Origin: an uncultured Myxococcales bacterium
GTDB lineage: Bacteria > Myxococcota_A > UBA9042 > DTJE01
Assembly: GCA_903936705.1 (NCBI GenBank)
Contig: CAIZWN010000051.1
Span: forward strand, 62,001-126,000
Length of the DNA stretch: 64,000 bases
Direction of reading: 5' to 3'
The notes beneath the pieces are model-generated. The model was not told the origin of the DNA. It saw only the letters and a program-made list of their open reading frames with translations, and searched no databases. This document shows positions 51,898 to 61,243 of the stretch, in pieces (the first letter of the stretch is position 1; each line of letters opens with the position of its first letter). The position numbers and the translations under genes were made by a program.

Positions 51898-52766
51898 TCG
51901 TAAATAATGTCGGGTTATTGCCCCCGATTTCGCCGCGGCTGCGCAGTCGCCGTATTGCAGACCGTGTCTTCAGATGGGCAGTCATGGCGTCCGTTCTGCT
52001 GGTGTTGTTGCCGCTGGTGGCAATCATGGGCACGGTCATTGTGCGTGGCGCGCCGGCCCTCGACTGGAACTTCCTGACCAGCCTTCCGAAACCGGTGGGC
52101 GAGACAGGCGGCGGCGTGGGCCATGCGATTCTCGGAACGCTGTTCCTGGCCTTGGGCGGCTTGCTGATCGCGGTGCCCGTTGGGGTGCCGGCAGGAGTGT
52201 TCCTGGCGTCGGACCGGATGCCTCGCCTGGGCGGGACGGTGCGGTTGTGCGCTGACGTCCTCTCAGGCGTCCCCTCAATCGTCGTAGGCATGTTCGCCTA
52301 TACGCTGCTTGTACTGCCTTTCAAGCAGTTTTCGGCAATGGCGGGCGCATTTGCCCTGGCAGTAATAATGCTTCCGACCATTGCCCGTACGACCGAGGAG
52401 GTCGTGCGCCTGGTGCCTTCCACGATGACCGAGGCGGCCCTGGCCCTGGGCGCACCGCGATGGCGCGTGATGATGCAGGTGGTGTTGCCGTCAGCCGGAA
52501 AGGGCGTCGCTGCTGGCGTAATCGCGGCCTTCTCACGAGGGGCCGGCGAGACCGCGCCACTGATGTTCACTGCTTTCGGGTCGCAGTTCCTGACAACCAG
52601 CCCGATGCAGCCGATCGCCGCACTGCCGCTGGTGCTGTTCAACTACGCCGTATCGCCGTACGACGACTGGCACGCGCAGGCATGGGCAGCGGCCCTGGTG
52701 CTGGCGACGTTGGTGCTGGCGGGAAACGTGATTGCGAAGGTCGCCACGACCAGGAGGTCCCGATGA
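51894..52766 (+). CDS. pstA: Phosphate ABC transporter permease PstA
   Basis: 290 residues, six helices, GTG start overlapping pstC. Motifs: [40 protein letters not shown], and EAA loop [20 protein letters not shown]. The stop overlaps the pstB ATG (ATGA). Confidence 0.95.
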   Translation: MIVNNVGLLPPISPRLRSRRIADRVFRWAVMASVLLVLLPLVAIMGTVIVRGAPALDWNFLTSLPKPVGETGGGVGHAILGTLFLALGGLLIAVPVGVPAGVFLASDRMPRLGGTVRLCADVLSGVPSIVVGMFAYTLLVLPFKQFSAMAGAFALAVIMLPTIARTTEEVVRLVPSTMTEAALALGAPRWRVMMQVVLPSAGKGVAAGVIAAFSRGAGETAPLMFTAFGSQFLTTSPMQPIAALPLVLFNYAVSPYDDWHAQAWAAALVLATLVLAGNVIAKVATTRRSR

Positions 52767-53665
52767 ACCCGATGCCAATGCCTACCGAGACGCGAAGAAT
52801 TGCAACAGGAGCAGCGGGAAGGGATGTCGCACTGGTAGCACCTCGCCCACATTTAGGCATGCCGTTCCAGCGTGACGAGGATTCCCCGACGGCCCCCGAT
52901 AAGGAACCCCGCGGCATCAAGATGGTGATCGACTCGCTGACTGCCGGCTACGGCAGCCACGCAGTACTGCGGAACGTATCGTTGCCCGTCATCGAACGTA
53001 CGGTTACCGCGGTCATCGGCCCGTCCGGTTGCGGCAAATCCACGCTGGTGCGCTGCCTTAACCGCATGCACGAGATCATCCCCAACGCCTGCGTCAGCGG
53101 CCGCGTACTGCTGGACGGGCGCGACATCTACGGGGGACACCTCGACCCCATCGAACTGCGGCGACGAGTGGGCATGGTCTTCCAGAAGCCCAACCCGTTT
53201 CCCACGATGACAGTGCGAGACAACGTCCTGGCCGGGTGGCGCCTGACCGGCACCAGACCCCCGAACGCGGATGGCGTCGTCGAGGATGCGCTGCGGCGCG
53301 CCGCCTTGTGGGACGAGGTCAAGGATCGCCTGAAGGCACCGGGAGCAAGCCTGTCGGGCGGGCAGGCCCAGAGACTGTGTATCGCCAGGGCCCTGGCCGT
53401 GAGGCCCGACGTGCTGCTGATGGACGAGCCATGCAGCGCGCTGGACCCAATCGCGACGGCACGCATCGAGGAGTTGATCCACGAACTGGCATCGTCCGTC
53501 ACGATCGTGATAGTCACGCACAACATGCAGCAGGCGGCACGCGTGTCCGAGAACACCGCCTTCCTCTACATGGGCGAACTGATTGAGTTCGGGGCAACGG
53601 CCGGCCTGTTCACCCGGCCTTCCGACCCGAGGACCGAGGACTACATCACGGGCCGCTTCGGCTGA
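52763..53665 (+). CDS. pstB: Phosphate ABC transporter ATPase PstB
   Basis: 300 residues. Walker [11 protein letters not shown]-loop [17 protein letters not shown], signature [15 protein letters not shown], Walker [17 protein letters not shown] and the H-loop in [12 protein letters not shown] are all intact and PstB-specific. An N-terminal ~50-residue extension precedes the core that starts at [14 protein letters not shown]; an internal Met could be the true start. Overlaps pstA. Confidence 0.95.
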   Translation: MNPMPMPTETRRIATGAAGRDVALVAPRPHLGMPFQRDEDSPTAPDKEPRGIKMVIDSLTAGYGSHAVLRNVSLPVIERTVTAVIGPSGCGKSTLVRCLNRMHEIIPNACVSGRVLLDGRDIYGGHLDPIELRRRVGMVFQKPNPFPTMTVRDNVLAGWRLTGTRPPNADGVVEDALRRAALWDEVKDRLKAPGASLSGGQAQRLCIARALAVRPDVLLMDEPCSALDPIATARIEELIHELASSVTIVIVTHNMQQAARVSENTAFLYMGELIEFGATAGLFTRPSDPRTEDYITGRFG

Positions 53666-53685
53666 GACTGGTGGAGGCAAGGACG

Positions 53686-54801
53686 ATGAAGACGCACACT
53701 GACCGGCAGTACGAGGCCGAGTTGACTCGGGTTGCCGAGGGCCTGTCCCGCATGGGGGCGCTGGTAGAAGGGATGATCGCCGACGCCATGCAGGCACTTG
53801 TCGATCACGACGCCGACCTCGCAAGAAACGTCATTGAACAGGATCGCGAGGTCGATGCCCTGGAGTGCGACATCGACGACTGGTGCATCCGGATCCTGGC
53901 TTTACGGCAGCCCACAGCGTCGGACCTGCGCTTCCTGGCAGTCAGCCTGAAGCTGGTGGTTGACCTGGAGCGCATTGGCGACCTGGCTGTCAACATCGGA
54001 GAACGGGTCATCGAGCTGACGACGCACCCGCGCTTGAAGCCATACATAGATCTGCCGCGCATGGGCAAGGTGGCCGGCGACATGGTGGCCCAGGCATTGG
54101 CCGCACTGCTGAACCGTGACGCCAAAGGTGCGCGCGAGGTGTTTGGACGCGACAACGTGGTAGACGCCCTCTACGCCCAGATCCTGCGCGAATTGATCAC
54201 CTTCATGATCGAGGAGCCTCGGAACATCTACCGGGCGACGCGCCTGCTGTCGCTGGCAAAGTACCTGGAGCGAATCGGCGACCACGCAACAAACATTGCC
54301 GAGCAGGCTATCTTCCTGGTCGAGGGGCGCGACGTGCGTCACCAGCGGTTGGGCAAGCCGGACATCGACCCGGGGATGCTGGTGCGGCCAACGCGGGGGG
54401 TACTGTTCGTTTCGGTCGAGGACGCAGGCCGTGGCGCAATGGCCGAGGCCTGGGCACGGCACCTCTCTCCCCACGGGATCGAAGTGGCATCGGCCGGAAC
54501 CGCGCCGGCCGGGGCGTTGCACCCACTGGCTATCCAGACGATGGCCGAGGTTGGGTTGGACCTGTCGCAGATCCGCTCGAAGTCGCTGGCGGACATGCCC
54601 ATGGATCGATACGACGTAGTCGTGACGTTGTGCGACGGCGCCATACTGCTGCCAGTGCCTCCAGGCGTCGCGCGGGTTCATTGGCCACTGCCGGACCCAA
54701 CGACGACGACCGTGGAAGAAGAACTTGACGCGTTCCGGCACCTGCGCGATGACCTCGCCGCACGCATCGAGCGGTTGTTCCGGAAGACTGGCGAGCCGTG
54801 A
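53686..54801 (+). CDS. phoU: PhoU fused to a Cys-less LMW phosphatase/arsenate-reductase domain
   Basis: 371 residues; GGAGG precedes the ATG. Residues 1-220 are a full two-bundle PhoU (DREVDALECDIDDWCIRILA; VSLKLVVDLERIGDLAVNIG; YLERIGDHATNIAEQ), the negative regulator of Pst and PhoR signalling. Residues ~236-371 fold like low-molecular-weight Tyr phosphatase/ArsC: VLFVSVEDAGRGAMAEAWAR, EVASAGTAPAGALHPLAIQT, and DPTTTTVEEELDAFRHLRDD. The catalytic CX5R loop reads S243-VEDAG-R249, so the nucleophile Cys is Ser. The C-terminal domain may sense phosphate or arsenate without catalysis. Confidence 0.92.
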   Translation: MKTHTDRQYEAELTRVAEGLSRMGALVEGMIADAMQALVDHDADLARNVIEQDREVDALECDIDDWCIRILALRQPTASDLRFLAVSLKLVVDLERIGDLAVNIGERVIELTTHPRLKPYIDLPRMGKVAGDMVAQALAALLNRDAKGAREVFGRDNVVDALYAQILRELITFMIEEPRNIYRATRLLSLAKYLERIGDHATNIAEQAIFLVEGRDVRHQRLGKPDIDPGMLVRPTRGVLFVSVEDAGRGAMAEAWARHLSPHGIEVASAGTAPAGALHPLAIQTMAEVGLDLSQIRSKSLADMPMDRYDVVVTLCDGAILLPVPPGVARVHWPLPDPTTTTVEEELDAFRHLRDDLAARIERLFRKTGEP

Positions 54802-54885
54802 GGATCCGCGAGGTACCGGGCACTTCGATTTTCCTGTAGACTTCCTCCCCGTTGGCCGAACCGGCTCCCGACTATTGGATACGCG

Positions 54886-57030
54886 ATGACCACGGTCTCC
54901 GTAATCATCCCCGTCCACAATGGCGCCGACGCAATCCGCGCCAGCGTAGAAGCGGCGCTGCACCAGACCATGCCTGTCCTGGAGGTCCTGGTCGTGGACG
55001 ACGGATCCACCGACGGGACCATGGAAGCCCTGGCCGGTCTCGACCGCGTCACTGTGATCCGGCTGCAACGCCAGTTCGGGGCCGGCCACGCACGGGCTGA
55101 AGGCGCAAGGCGGGCCCGGGGGGACCTACTCGGATTCCTCGACGCCGATTGCTACGCCCCTTCGAACTGGGTCCAGACCTTCGTGGACATTTTGGATGCA
55201 GACGCCTCGCTTGGTGGGGTTGGCGGAAAATATTGCCACCAGAAGGCCACCACCGCACTGGCACATCTCGCCCGCATGGAAGAGGAATATTTTGCCTGGT
55301 GCGGAGCGCGAGAACCCCTGTCGGGAAATCCGTTCGGCGGGAATTTCGCCGTCCGGCGCGAAGTGTGGGAACGCGCCCGAACCGGGGTGGAAGAGGGGAT
55401 GTTCCCGCGCATGGCCAGCGGCGAGGACACTGTGGTCCTCGGCGAACTGCGCACTGTCGCGCCCATCCGGTTCGAGACCACGATGACGGTCCTCCACGGC
55501 ACCATCGGCAGCCGCGCGTATATCAAACGACACTTCAACCGCGGCCTGTCAGGCATGACGATCATCCTGAACCACCTGGGCGGCCCTGGTGATTCCAGTT
55601 TTGTCCGATATGGGGGCGTTCGGCTCGCCCTGGCCGCAGGCGCCCTGGCGATGATGCCGGTTTTCGCCGCGGCTGCTCTGATGATGCCGGCATTTGCGCT
55701 CTGGCTGGCCGGGGCCGCTATCGCGATGCTCGGGATCCATGTCCTCCTGTCGGCCAGGTTCCTGGGTCGGATGGACCAACTTGATCACGAACACCCGCCA
55801 GAAAGTCCTGTTACATCGTGGCAGAGGATTGGGATCCGGATCCTCCTGACGTTGCGCGTGTTCCTGTGGGCTGGCGGTGCGGTACGCGGGATTCTTCGGG
55901 ATCTTCGCGGAAGGGGGGGCAGGGCGCTGGGCGTAAGCGCCTCGGTGCTGCACTTCTTCGTGCCGGGACGCATCTCGAAGTTGTTCTTCTTCGCCACGTC
56001 ACGCTGCAATGCACAGTGCGCGTTCTGCTTGAACCGTGACAATGTCGAGCACGCCACCCAGCGACTCCCGGCCGAGTTGACCCTCGACGAGGTGAATGCT
56101 GTCGCCCGGCGCCTTGGACGCCTCCCCTACCTGACGGTTTCTGGCGGCGAGCCATTCCTCCGCCCCGATCTGACCGAGGTAGTCGAGGCGTTCCACCGTG
56201 GCGCGCACACCCGGTTTGTCACGTTGACGACGAACGGCTCCCTGCCTCGGCGCGTCCTGGATACCACGCGCCAGATCCTGGCGCGATGCCCGAACCTCTT
56301 CCTGACCGTTCAGGTCAGCGTGGACGGCGTCGGCGACGATCACGATCGTTCGCGCGGCCTTCCCGGGGGCTTCGACGCTGCGGCCTCGACACTCCACGGG
56401 CTCGGACGCCTGCGTGAGCGGCACCCTCGTCTGCGAATCCAGATCGCCACACTGTTCGACCAGTCGACCATGCCGCGCGTAGCCGACACGCTGCAGCACT
56501 GCCACGATCGGTTCGCGTGCGACCAGGTATTCGTCTACCTGGTCCGGGCGGTCGGCACACGCGTCACCCCGCGCGATCCAGCCCTGCTGGACGCATTCGC
56601 GACGACCGTGGCACAAAACGAGCGTCGCGAGTGGCAGGGCCGCAAGGGCGGTTTGTGGTCCCGTGCGGTCCGCGCACTCCAGGAAGCGACCTATTCCGAT
56701 CTCCTTCGCATCGCGCAAAACGGGTCATGGGTCACGACGTGTCGCGCCTCGACCAAATTTGCCACGCTATGGGACGACGGACGCGTCGGCCCCTGCGAGG
56801 TACTGGATTTCGACGGCGGCAACGTGAGGGACGCTGACTACGACCTCCGGGCAATTCTGAGGAACGATCACGTCCGAACGTTTTACCGTAACGAGGTGGT
56901 TCGGAACCGTTGCACCTGCGAGTGGCAATGCGCTCTTTCGGTCAACCTGCTGTACGCCCCTGGCGCCTATGGTCGCATCCTGGGATTCCTTGCACGACCA
57001 GGGACGATGCGGGCCAAAGAGGCCGGCTGA
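54886..57030 (+). CDS. GT2 glycosyltransferase fused to a radical SAM domain
   Basis: 714 residues. Residues 1-230: family-2 glycosyltransferase (VSVIIPVHNGADAI, VVDDGSTDGTME, DxD in LLGFLDADCY, and SGEDTVVLGE). Residues ~245-350: several membrane helices (LALAAGALAMMPVFAAAALM). Residues ~365-714: radical SAM enzyme with C374-NAQ-C-AF-C cluster (C374, C378, C381), GGEPFLRPDL, VQVSVDGVGDDHD and a Cys-rich SPASM-like end (CRASTKFATLWDDGRVGPCE; CTCEWQC). The combination suggests one polypeptide that makes and modifies a glycan or lipid-linked sugar. I know no named family with this fusion. Confidence 0.88.
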   Translation: MTTVSVIIPVHNGADAIRASVEAALHQTMPVLEVLVVDDGSTDGTMEALAGLDRVTVIRLQRQFGAGHARAEGARRARGDLLGFLDADCYAPSNWVQTFVDILDADASLGGVGGKYCHQKATTALAHLARMEEEYFAWCGAREPLSGNPFGGNFAVRREVWERARTGVEEGMFPRMASGEDTVVLGELRTVAPIRFETTMTVLHGTIGSRAYIKRHFNRGLSGMTIILNHLGGPGDSSFVRYGGVRLALAAGALAMMPVFAAAALMMPAFALWLAGAAIAMLGIHVLLSARFLGRMDQLDHEHPPESPVTSWQRIGIRILLTLRVFLWAGGAVRGILRDLRGRGGRALGVSASVLHFFVPGRISKLFFFATSRCNAQCAFCLNRDNVEHATQRLPAELTLDEVNAVARRLGRLPYLTVSGGEPFLRPDLTEVVEAFHRGAHTRFVTLTTNGSLPRRVLDTTRQILARCPNLFLTVQVSVDGVGDDHDRSRGLPGGFDAAASTLHGLGRLRERHPRLRIQIATLFDQSTMPRVADTLQHCHDRFACDQVFVYLVRAVGTRVTPRDPALLDAFATTVAQNERREWQGRKGGLWSRAVRALQEATYSDLLRIAQNGSWVTTCRASTKFATLWDDGRVGPCEVLDFDGGNVRDADYDLRAILRNDHVRTFYRNEVVRNRCTCEWQCALSVNLLYAPGAYGRILGFLARPGTMRAKEAG

Positions 57031-57082
57031 GAACCCGGCCCTACGCTAGACTGGCCAGCCCGGGTATAGCGAAGGAACTGGG

Positions 57083-58528
57083 CTAACCGCTCCCGAATCG
57101 ACCCAGAAGTGGTCTCGCACAAACCTTCATGAACTCGAATCCCCCGGCCATCCAGTATTTCAGTTCGTCGAAGGAACGAATCTTCTTTACGATTCGCAGA
57201 ATATACAAAGGGTTGTAGTAGAAGCGCGCCATCATCCTTCTTTGAATACCGATAAGTTCCAGCGGTCCAAAATTCTCGGTCCGCCAGGATGGCTCCTTGC
57301 CGAAAAGACTGAAGGAGTCCCATTTACCAGAGTCGAAGATCAGCCCCGCGTCTCGCATGATTGAATAGAGTTCCGTCCCGGGATAGGGAACTACGACCGA
57401 AGCCATGAGAATGTCGGGCGCTATCCGCTTCAACAAGCTGACCGTGAGTTCGATATCGCTGGCCGTCTCGGAGGGATGACTTCCGATGATGACATCCGCC
57501 TCGATCAAATTTACACCCGATTCCCTGGCCAGACGAAAAGCCTGCTCGATCTGCCGGACGGTTGCATTCTTCTTGATTAATTTCAGGATCCTGGGGCTTC
57601 CGGACTCGACACCGAAGGTGATTCCAACACACCCCGATTCAACCATTCTATCAAGCATCGCTCGACTAATCGGATGAACCCTGGCGTTGCAATTCCAAGT
57701 CACCTTGTTACGCCTGAATGAATCGCATATTTCCATCAACCGATCTTCACGCAACGTGAACGTATCGTCAGACACCACAAAATGGTTGTATCCGAATTGC
57801 TGAACGCATTCGTCGATCTCCCGCGAGACTGATGCGGCCGAACGAAATCGCACGGATTGGCCCAAAGTCACGTCTGAGGCGCAGAAGATGCATCGATTGG
57901 GACACCCTCGTGATGTCATGATTTCGGATATCTTCAAGAAATTCCTTGAGAAGCCGCGATGCGATTGCCCCCTGTAAAGCGAATGTTTCAACAGATGTCT
58001 CGCGGGAAAAGGCAATATGTCGAGGTCGCGTATCAATTCCCGCGCTTCCGTTCTGACCATTTTCTCGTCGGATCGATAGACCAGACCCTTGACCTTTCGA
58101 TAGTCCAATCCTCCTGCCACCGCCGCAACGAGGTCATGGAAAGTCAGTTCTCCCTCGCCGATCACCCCGACATCAAACTTGTCGAATTCCAGCAAAGTCC
58201 TCTCGGGCAGGGCCGATACATGCGGACCTCCCACCACAACCAGTGACTCCGGAAGATGCTGCTTGACCAGACTGGCAATCAAATGGCCATTTTCAATGGT
58301 CGGCGTGTAGCAACTGATGCCTACAATTCCCGGGTTAACATCCCGAATTCTTTTGACAAACGCATCGACTTCGAAAATCTCGGCATCAAAATCCCAAATC
58401 TCGACGGAGTACTGGTGCTGCAAAAGGACTGCCGCGATACTGGCAAGGTTCAAAGGATATTGTTGGGCGATGAAGGATGTTCCGCGCATGACCGAAGGCG
58501 GGCGAATCAGAACCACCGGGTCGGCCAT
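57083..58528 (-). CDS. B12-binding-domain radical SAM protein
   Basis: 481 residues. The N-terminal cobalamin-binding-like Rossmann domain includes EIWDFDAEIF, GISCYTPTIENGHLIASLVK and VVVGGPHVSALPE. The radical SAM core has C209-PNR-C-IF-C and HFVVSDDTFTLREDRLMEIC, then GITFGVESGSPRILKLIKK. The C-terminal YNPLYILRIVKKI resembles other members. These enzymes commonly methylate or rearrange unactivated carbons of lipids, hopanoids, or antibiotics. The gene is visibly less GC-rich than its neighbours, suggesting horizontal arrival. ATG preceded by AAGGAAAA. Confidence 0.9.
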   Translation of the reverse strand: MADPVVLIRPPSVMRGTSFIAQQYPLNLASIAAVLLQHQYSVEIWDFDAEIFEVDAFVKRIRDVNPGIVGISCYTPTIENGHLIASLVKQHLPESLVVVGGPHVSALPERTLLEFDKFDVGVIGEGELTFHDLVAAVAGGLDYRKVKGLVYRSDEKMVRTEARELIRDLDILPFPARHLLKHSLYRGQSHRGFSRNFLKISEIMTSRGCPNRCIFCASDVTLGQSVRFRSAASVSREIDECVQQFGYNHFVVSDDTFTLREDRLMEICDSFRRNKVTWNCNARVHPISRAMLDRMVESGCVGITFGVESGSPRILKLIKKNATVRQIEQAFRLARESGVNLIEADVIIGSHPSETASDIELTVSLLKRIAPDILMASVVVPYPGTELYSIMRDAGLIFDSGKWDSFSLFGKEPSWRTENFGPLELIGIQRRMMARFYYNPLYILRIVKKIRSFDELKYWMAGGFEFMKVCARPLLGRFGSG

Positions 58529-58731
58529 TTTTCCTTCTTTCGAGTCCAGAGGACGTTGATGCAATCAAGCCGCCTATGCGGCACTCGGGATCCTGCGCAC
58601 GAGGATACGCGACTCAGAGAACCAGATCCACGCTTCAGACTGGTGCTTCAGACACACGAAGGTCAACGCCGTAGATACAAGACTCTCGACAGGAGCCAGT
58701 GATTCATTTGGCCTGCTCACATTACGATGCA

Positions 58732-61152
58732 TCAGGGTGGCAGATCAACTTGATCGAATCCCACAGCATCCCTCAGTCGGCGCAGGATGGTCAGGCCCGG
58801 TGGCACGATGGCTTCACCCTGCATACCCTGCGTCACGGACCAGGACTCGGTCGTCTGGTTGCTGAAGGCCGAGTACGTCGTCTGACCCACCGTCCACGAC
58901 GTCGATACGCGTCCAGGGGACGTCTGCAGCGCGGCTGCACCTGCCGGTTCGACCTCGCCCTCCGCTGTCGGCAGGACGATGGCCATGAACCCCGAATGCG
59001 CCGCCTGGGTTGCGGTCACATTGATGCGCTGATGCGTCGCCCACTGCCCCCAGATGCTGCAATGCTCCTGCAGGTCAAAAACCCGCGCAGCCGTCCCCTC
59101 GACCGGCTGCACCCGCACCTCAACCTGGGCGGAGCCGTTGCGCCAGCGAGCACCGTCGGTCAGTTCCTGGAACGTCGAATCCGGCACATCGCCACCGCCC
59201 ATCCCGTTCAGCAACCACGAATAGGCGTGGGATACGCCGCCACCGTCGATCCGGTCCTCGATCACGAAGAACCGCCCGTCCACCCGTGCTAATCGCCGCT
59301 GGAACGCCGCCCCGCGGTAGGTCGTCGATACGCTAACCGTCGTGACAAAGCTGCTTGACTGCATCGGACCCAGGAACGCATCCACACCAACAGTCGCAGG
59401 GAATCCGCCAAGCATGTCGATCGGAGACCCCTGCCCGTCCACCAGAATGACGTTGTGATCCTCGGCGAACATCACCTTCTCGCGGTTCGAATAGTTGATG
59501 TAACCTGGGTCGATCAGCAGCGGCATCCCGCCATGCCACAGCAGAAACGACAGTTCATCCGGATGCTCGTGCCCCGGGTCGGCCGTCCGTATGACACCGT
59601 GTTCCCCCTGAAGAACCAGGTACGTAGCATCGGTAGCCCACGACGACCTGAAGATCGCGAAGCCCGCATCGGCCATGGATGCTTCCACGGGATCGCCCGG
59701 GTCTGTCGGCGGCTGCGATCCGTCGTACAGCGCAAACGCCGCCGTAGGCGAACCCTGGGCTGGAAAGTCAGCCGCCGGCCTGAACCACGCGAAAAGAAAG
59801 CGCGGATCGTCGAAAAGCCACGCCAGTACTCCCCCCGGCAACACCTCGGGGTTGGCATCGTCGGTATTCGGAGTACGCCCATCAGGCTGCAGCGACCACA
59901 GCGCCGTCTGGAACACTGCTCGCGTGCGGGGGTTGGTCGCGAAATCCTGTATGGGATCAATGCGTCCCGAGTGTAACGAGTCCGATAGCTGAAGGGTCGG
60001 AATGCCATAGTAGGGCAGAGTACGACCCGCAGCAAACCTATGGTACGCGGCGAAGAACGGTACGTACGATGCGCCTCCATAAATGAGGTAGTTCCAGCCC
60101 TCGCCCCAGGCCCCTTCGCTGGAAGACATCCAGTAGTTCATCATCCAGTCCAGGCCGGTCATGGCCTCGGACATGTCGGCTGCGGCTTCGGGCCGGTCGT
60201 TCAGCACCATCGCGCACACGCCCAACGCCGCAAAGAACTTCATTACGTGGTTGTTCCGGGCCGCCAGCAGCATCCATGTCACCGGCCCCTCGTGCCCCAT
60301 CCATCGGTATGTATCGATGCGCTTCACCAGGTTCGATCGCGCCCCGGCCAGCAGCGCTGCGTCAACGCCAGGGGTGCCGGCAGCAACGTCGTACGCGATG
60401 CACATCGGCACCAGAGTCTCGGCCTCGCGCAGATCGTAATCGGAATTCGGCGACAGGTCGGACGGATCCGGGAAGTCCACGGTCAGGGCAGCCAAGGCCT
60501 TTGCAGTGTAGACCATGTCGCCACCCAGCAACCCTCGCATCGCCGAAGCTTCGGCGATCGCGCCAAGGGCAACGCCAACGAACTGATCGTACGGACCCAC
60601 CGGGTACGTCGGCAGCGCCTGATCGGCAACGCCACGCATGCGAGCCCATAATGACGCGTGAGGACCGTCGATTGCAGCCGTCCGCACCTTCAGCGTTTCG
60701 ATATCTGCCGGCCCGAAAAACAGGCGCGGGTGGACCGTTATTTCGGGATGCCACGCCAAGGCACTGGACGGGTCCAGCGGGTCGGTACCATCCACTATTT
60801 CCCTGCCGTCGAGTTGACCGTCCTTATCGGAATCCGGGTCGTTGGGATCGGTGCCGCGAGCAACCTCGGCGTCGTCGAACAAGCCGTCTCCATCGGAGTC
60901 CACTGGCGGACCTGGGTCGCTCGGAAAATCAGGGGGGCTATCCGTTAACGGGTCGGCAGATAGATCGATAGGCTGTTCTTCAGGATCGGACGTTTCAACC
61001 TCGTCGAATGGCACCACTGCATCTAAAATAGACGCCTCGGACAACCCCTGATCGGCCGGTACGACATCAGTCGTACCGGCAGAACCGGCGCAGCCGGCAA
61101 CCGGCAGCACCAACACAAGCGAAATCCAGACAAACATCATTGTCATGCGCAT
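58732..61152 (-). CDS. Heparinase II/III-like lipoprotein with thrombospondin type 3 repeats
   Basis: 806 residues. The lipobox LVLPVAGC (Cys21) anchors it. Residues ~80-135 hold two calcium-binding TSP3-like repeats (DSDGDGLFDDAEVARGTDPN; DSDKDGQLDGREIV). An alpha/alpha barrel (residues ~150-470) and a C-terminal beta-sheet heparinase II/III domain follow, with HEHPDELSFLLWHGGMPLLI and MFAEDHNVILVDG as family landmarks (His/Tyr catalytic area). It probably lyses a uronate-containing polysaccharide at the cell surface. The ATG at 61152 has GAGGTG upstream. Confidence 0.85.
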   Translation of the reverse strand: MRMTMMFVWISLVLVLPVAGCAGSAGTTDVVPADQGLSEASILDAVVPFDEVETSDPEEQPIDLSADPLTDSPPDFPSDPGPPVDSDGDGLFDDAEVARGTDPNDPDSDKDGQLDGREIVDGTDPLDPSSALAWHPEITVHPRLFFGPADIETLKVRTAAIDGPHASLWARMRGVADQALPTYPVGPYDQFVGVALGAIAEASAMRGLLGGDMVYTAKALAALTVDFPDPSDLSPNSDYDLREAETLVPMCIAYDVAAGTPGVDAALLAGARSNLVKRIDTYRWMGHEGPVTWMLLAARNNHVMKFFAALGVCAMVLNDRPEAAADMSEAMTGLDWMMNYWMSSSEGAWGEGWNYLIYGGASYVPFFAAYHRFAAGRTLPYYGIPTLQLSDSLHSGRIDPIQDFATNPRTRAVFQTALWSLQPDGRTPNTDDANPEVLPGGVLAWLFDDPRFLFAWFRPAADFPAQGSPTAAFALYDGSQPPTDPGDPVEASMADAGFAIFRSSWATDATYLVLQGEHGVIRTADPGHEHPDELSFLLWHGGMPLLIDPGYINYSNREKVMFAEDHNVILVDGQGSPIDMLGGFPATVGVDAFLGPMQSSSFVTTVSVSTTYRGAAFQRRLARVDGRFFVIEDRIDGGGVSHAYSWLLNGMGGGDVPDSTFQELTDGARWRNGSAQVEVRVQPVEGTAARVFDLQEHCSIWGQWATHQRINVTATQAAHSGFMAIVLPTAEGEVEPAGAAALQTSPGRVSTSWTVGQTTYSAFSNQTTESWSVTQGMQGEAIVPPGLTILRRLRDAVGFDQVDLPP

Positions 61153-61208
61153 CCGAGCACCTCGCTTCCAATCCAGATTGTAGTTCAACTATCATCCGTT
61201 GGTCTGGG

Positions 61209-61237
61209 TTGCCTTGGCATGATCCTTCCACCATAAT
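61209..61237 (+). promoter_or_regulatory. Candidate leaderless promoter of the antiporter gene
   Basis: -35 TTGCCT (61209-61214), 17-bp spacer, -10 CATAAT (61232-61237), and just six bases before the ATG at 61244. There is no Shine-Dalgarno, so transcription from this site would start at the initiation codon. Confidence 0.45.
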
Positions 61238-61243
61238 CCGCCC

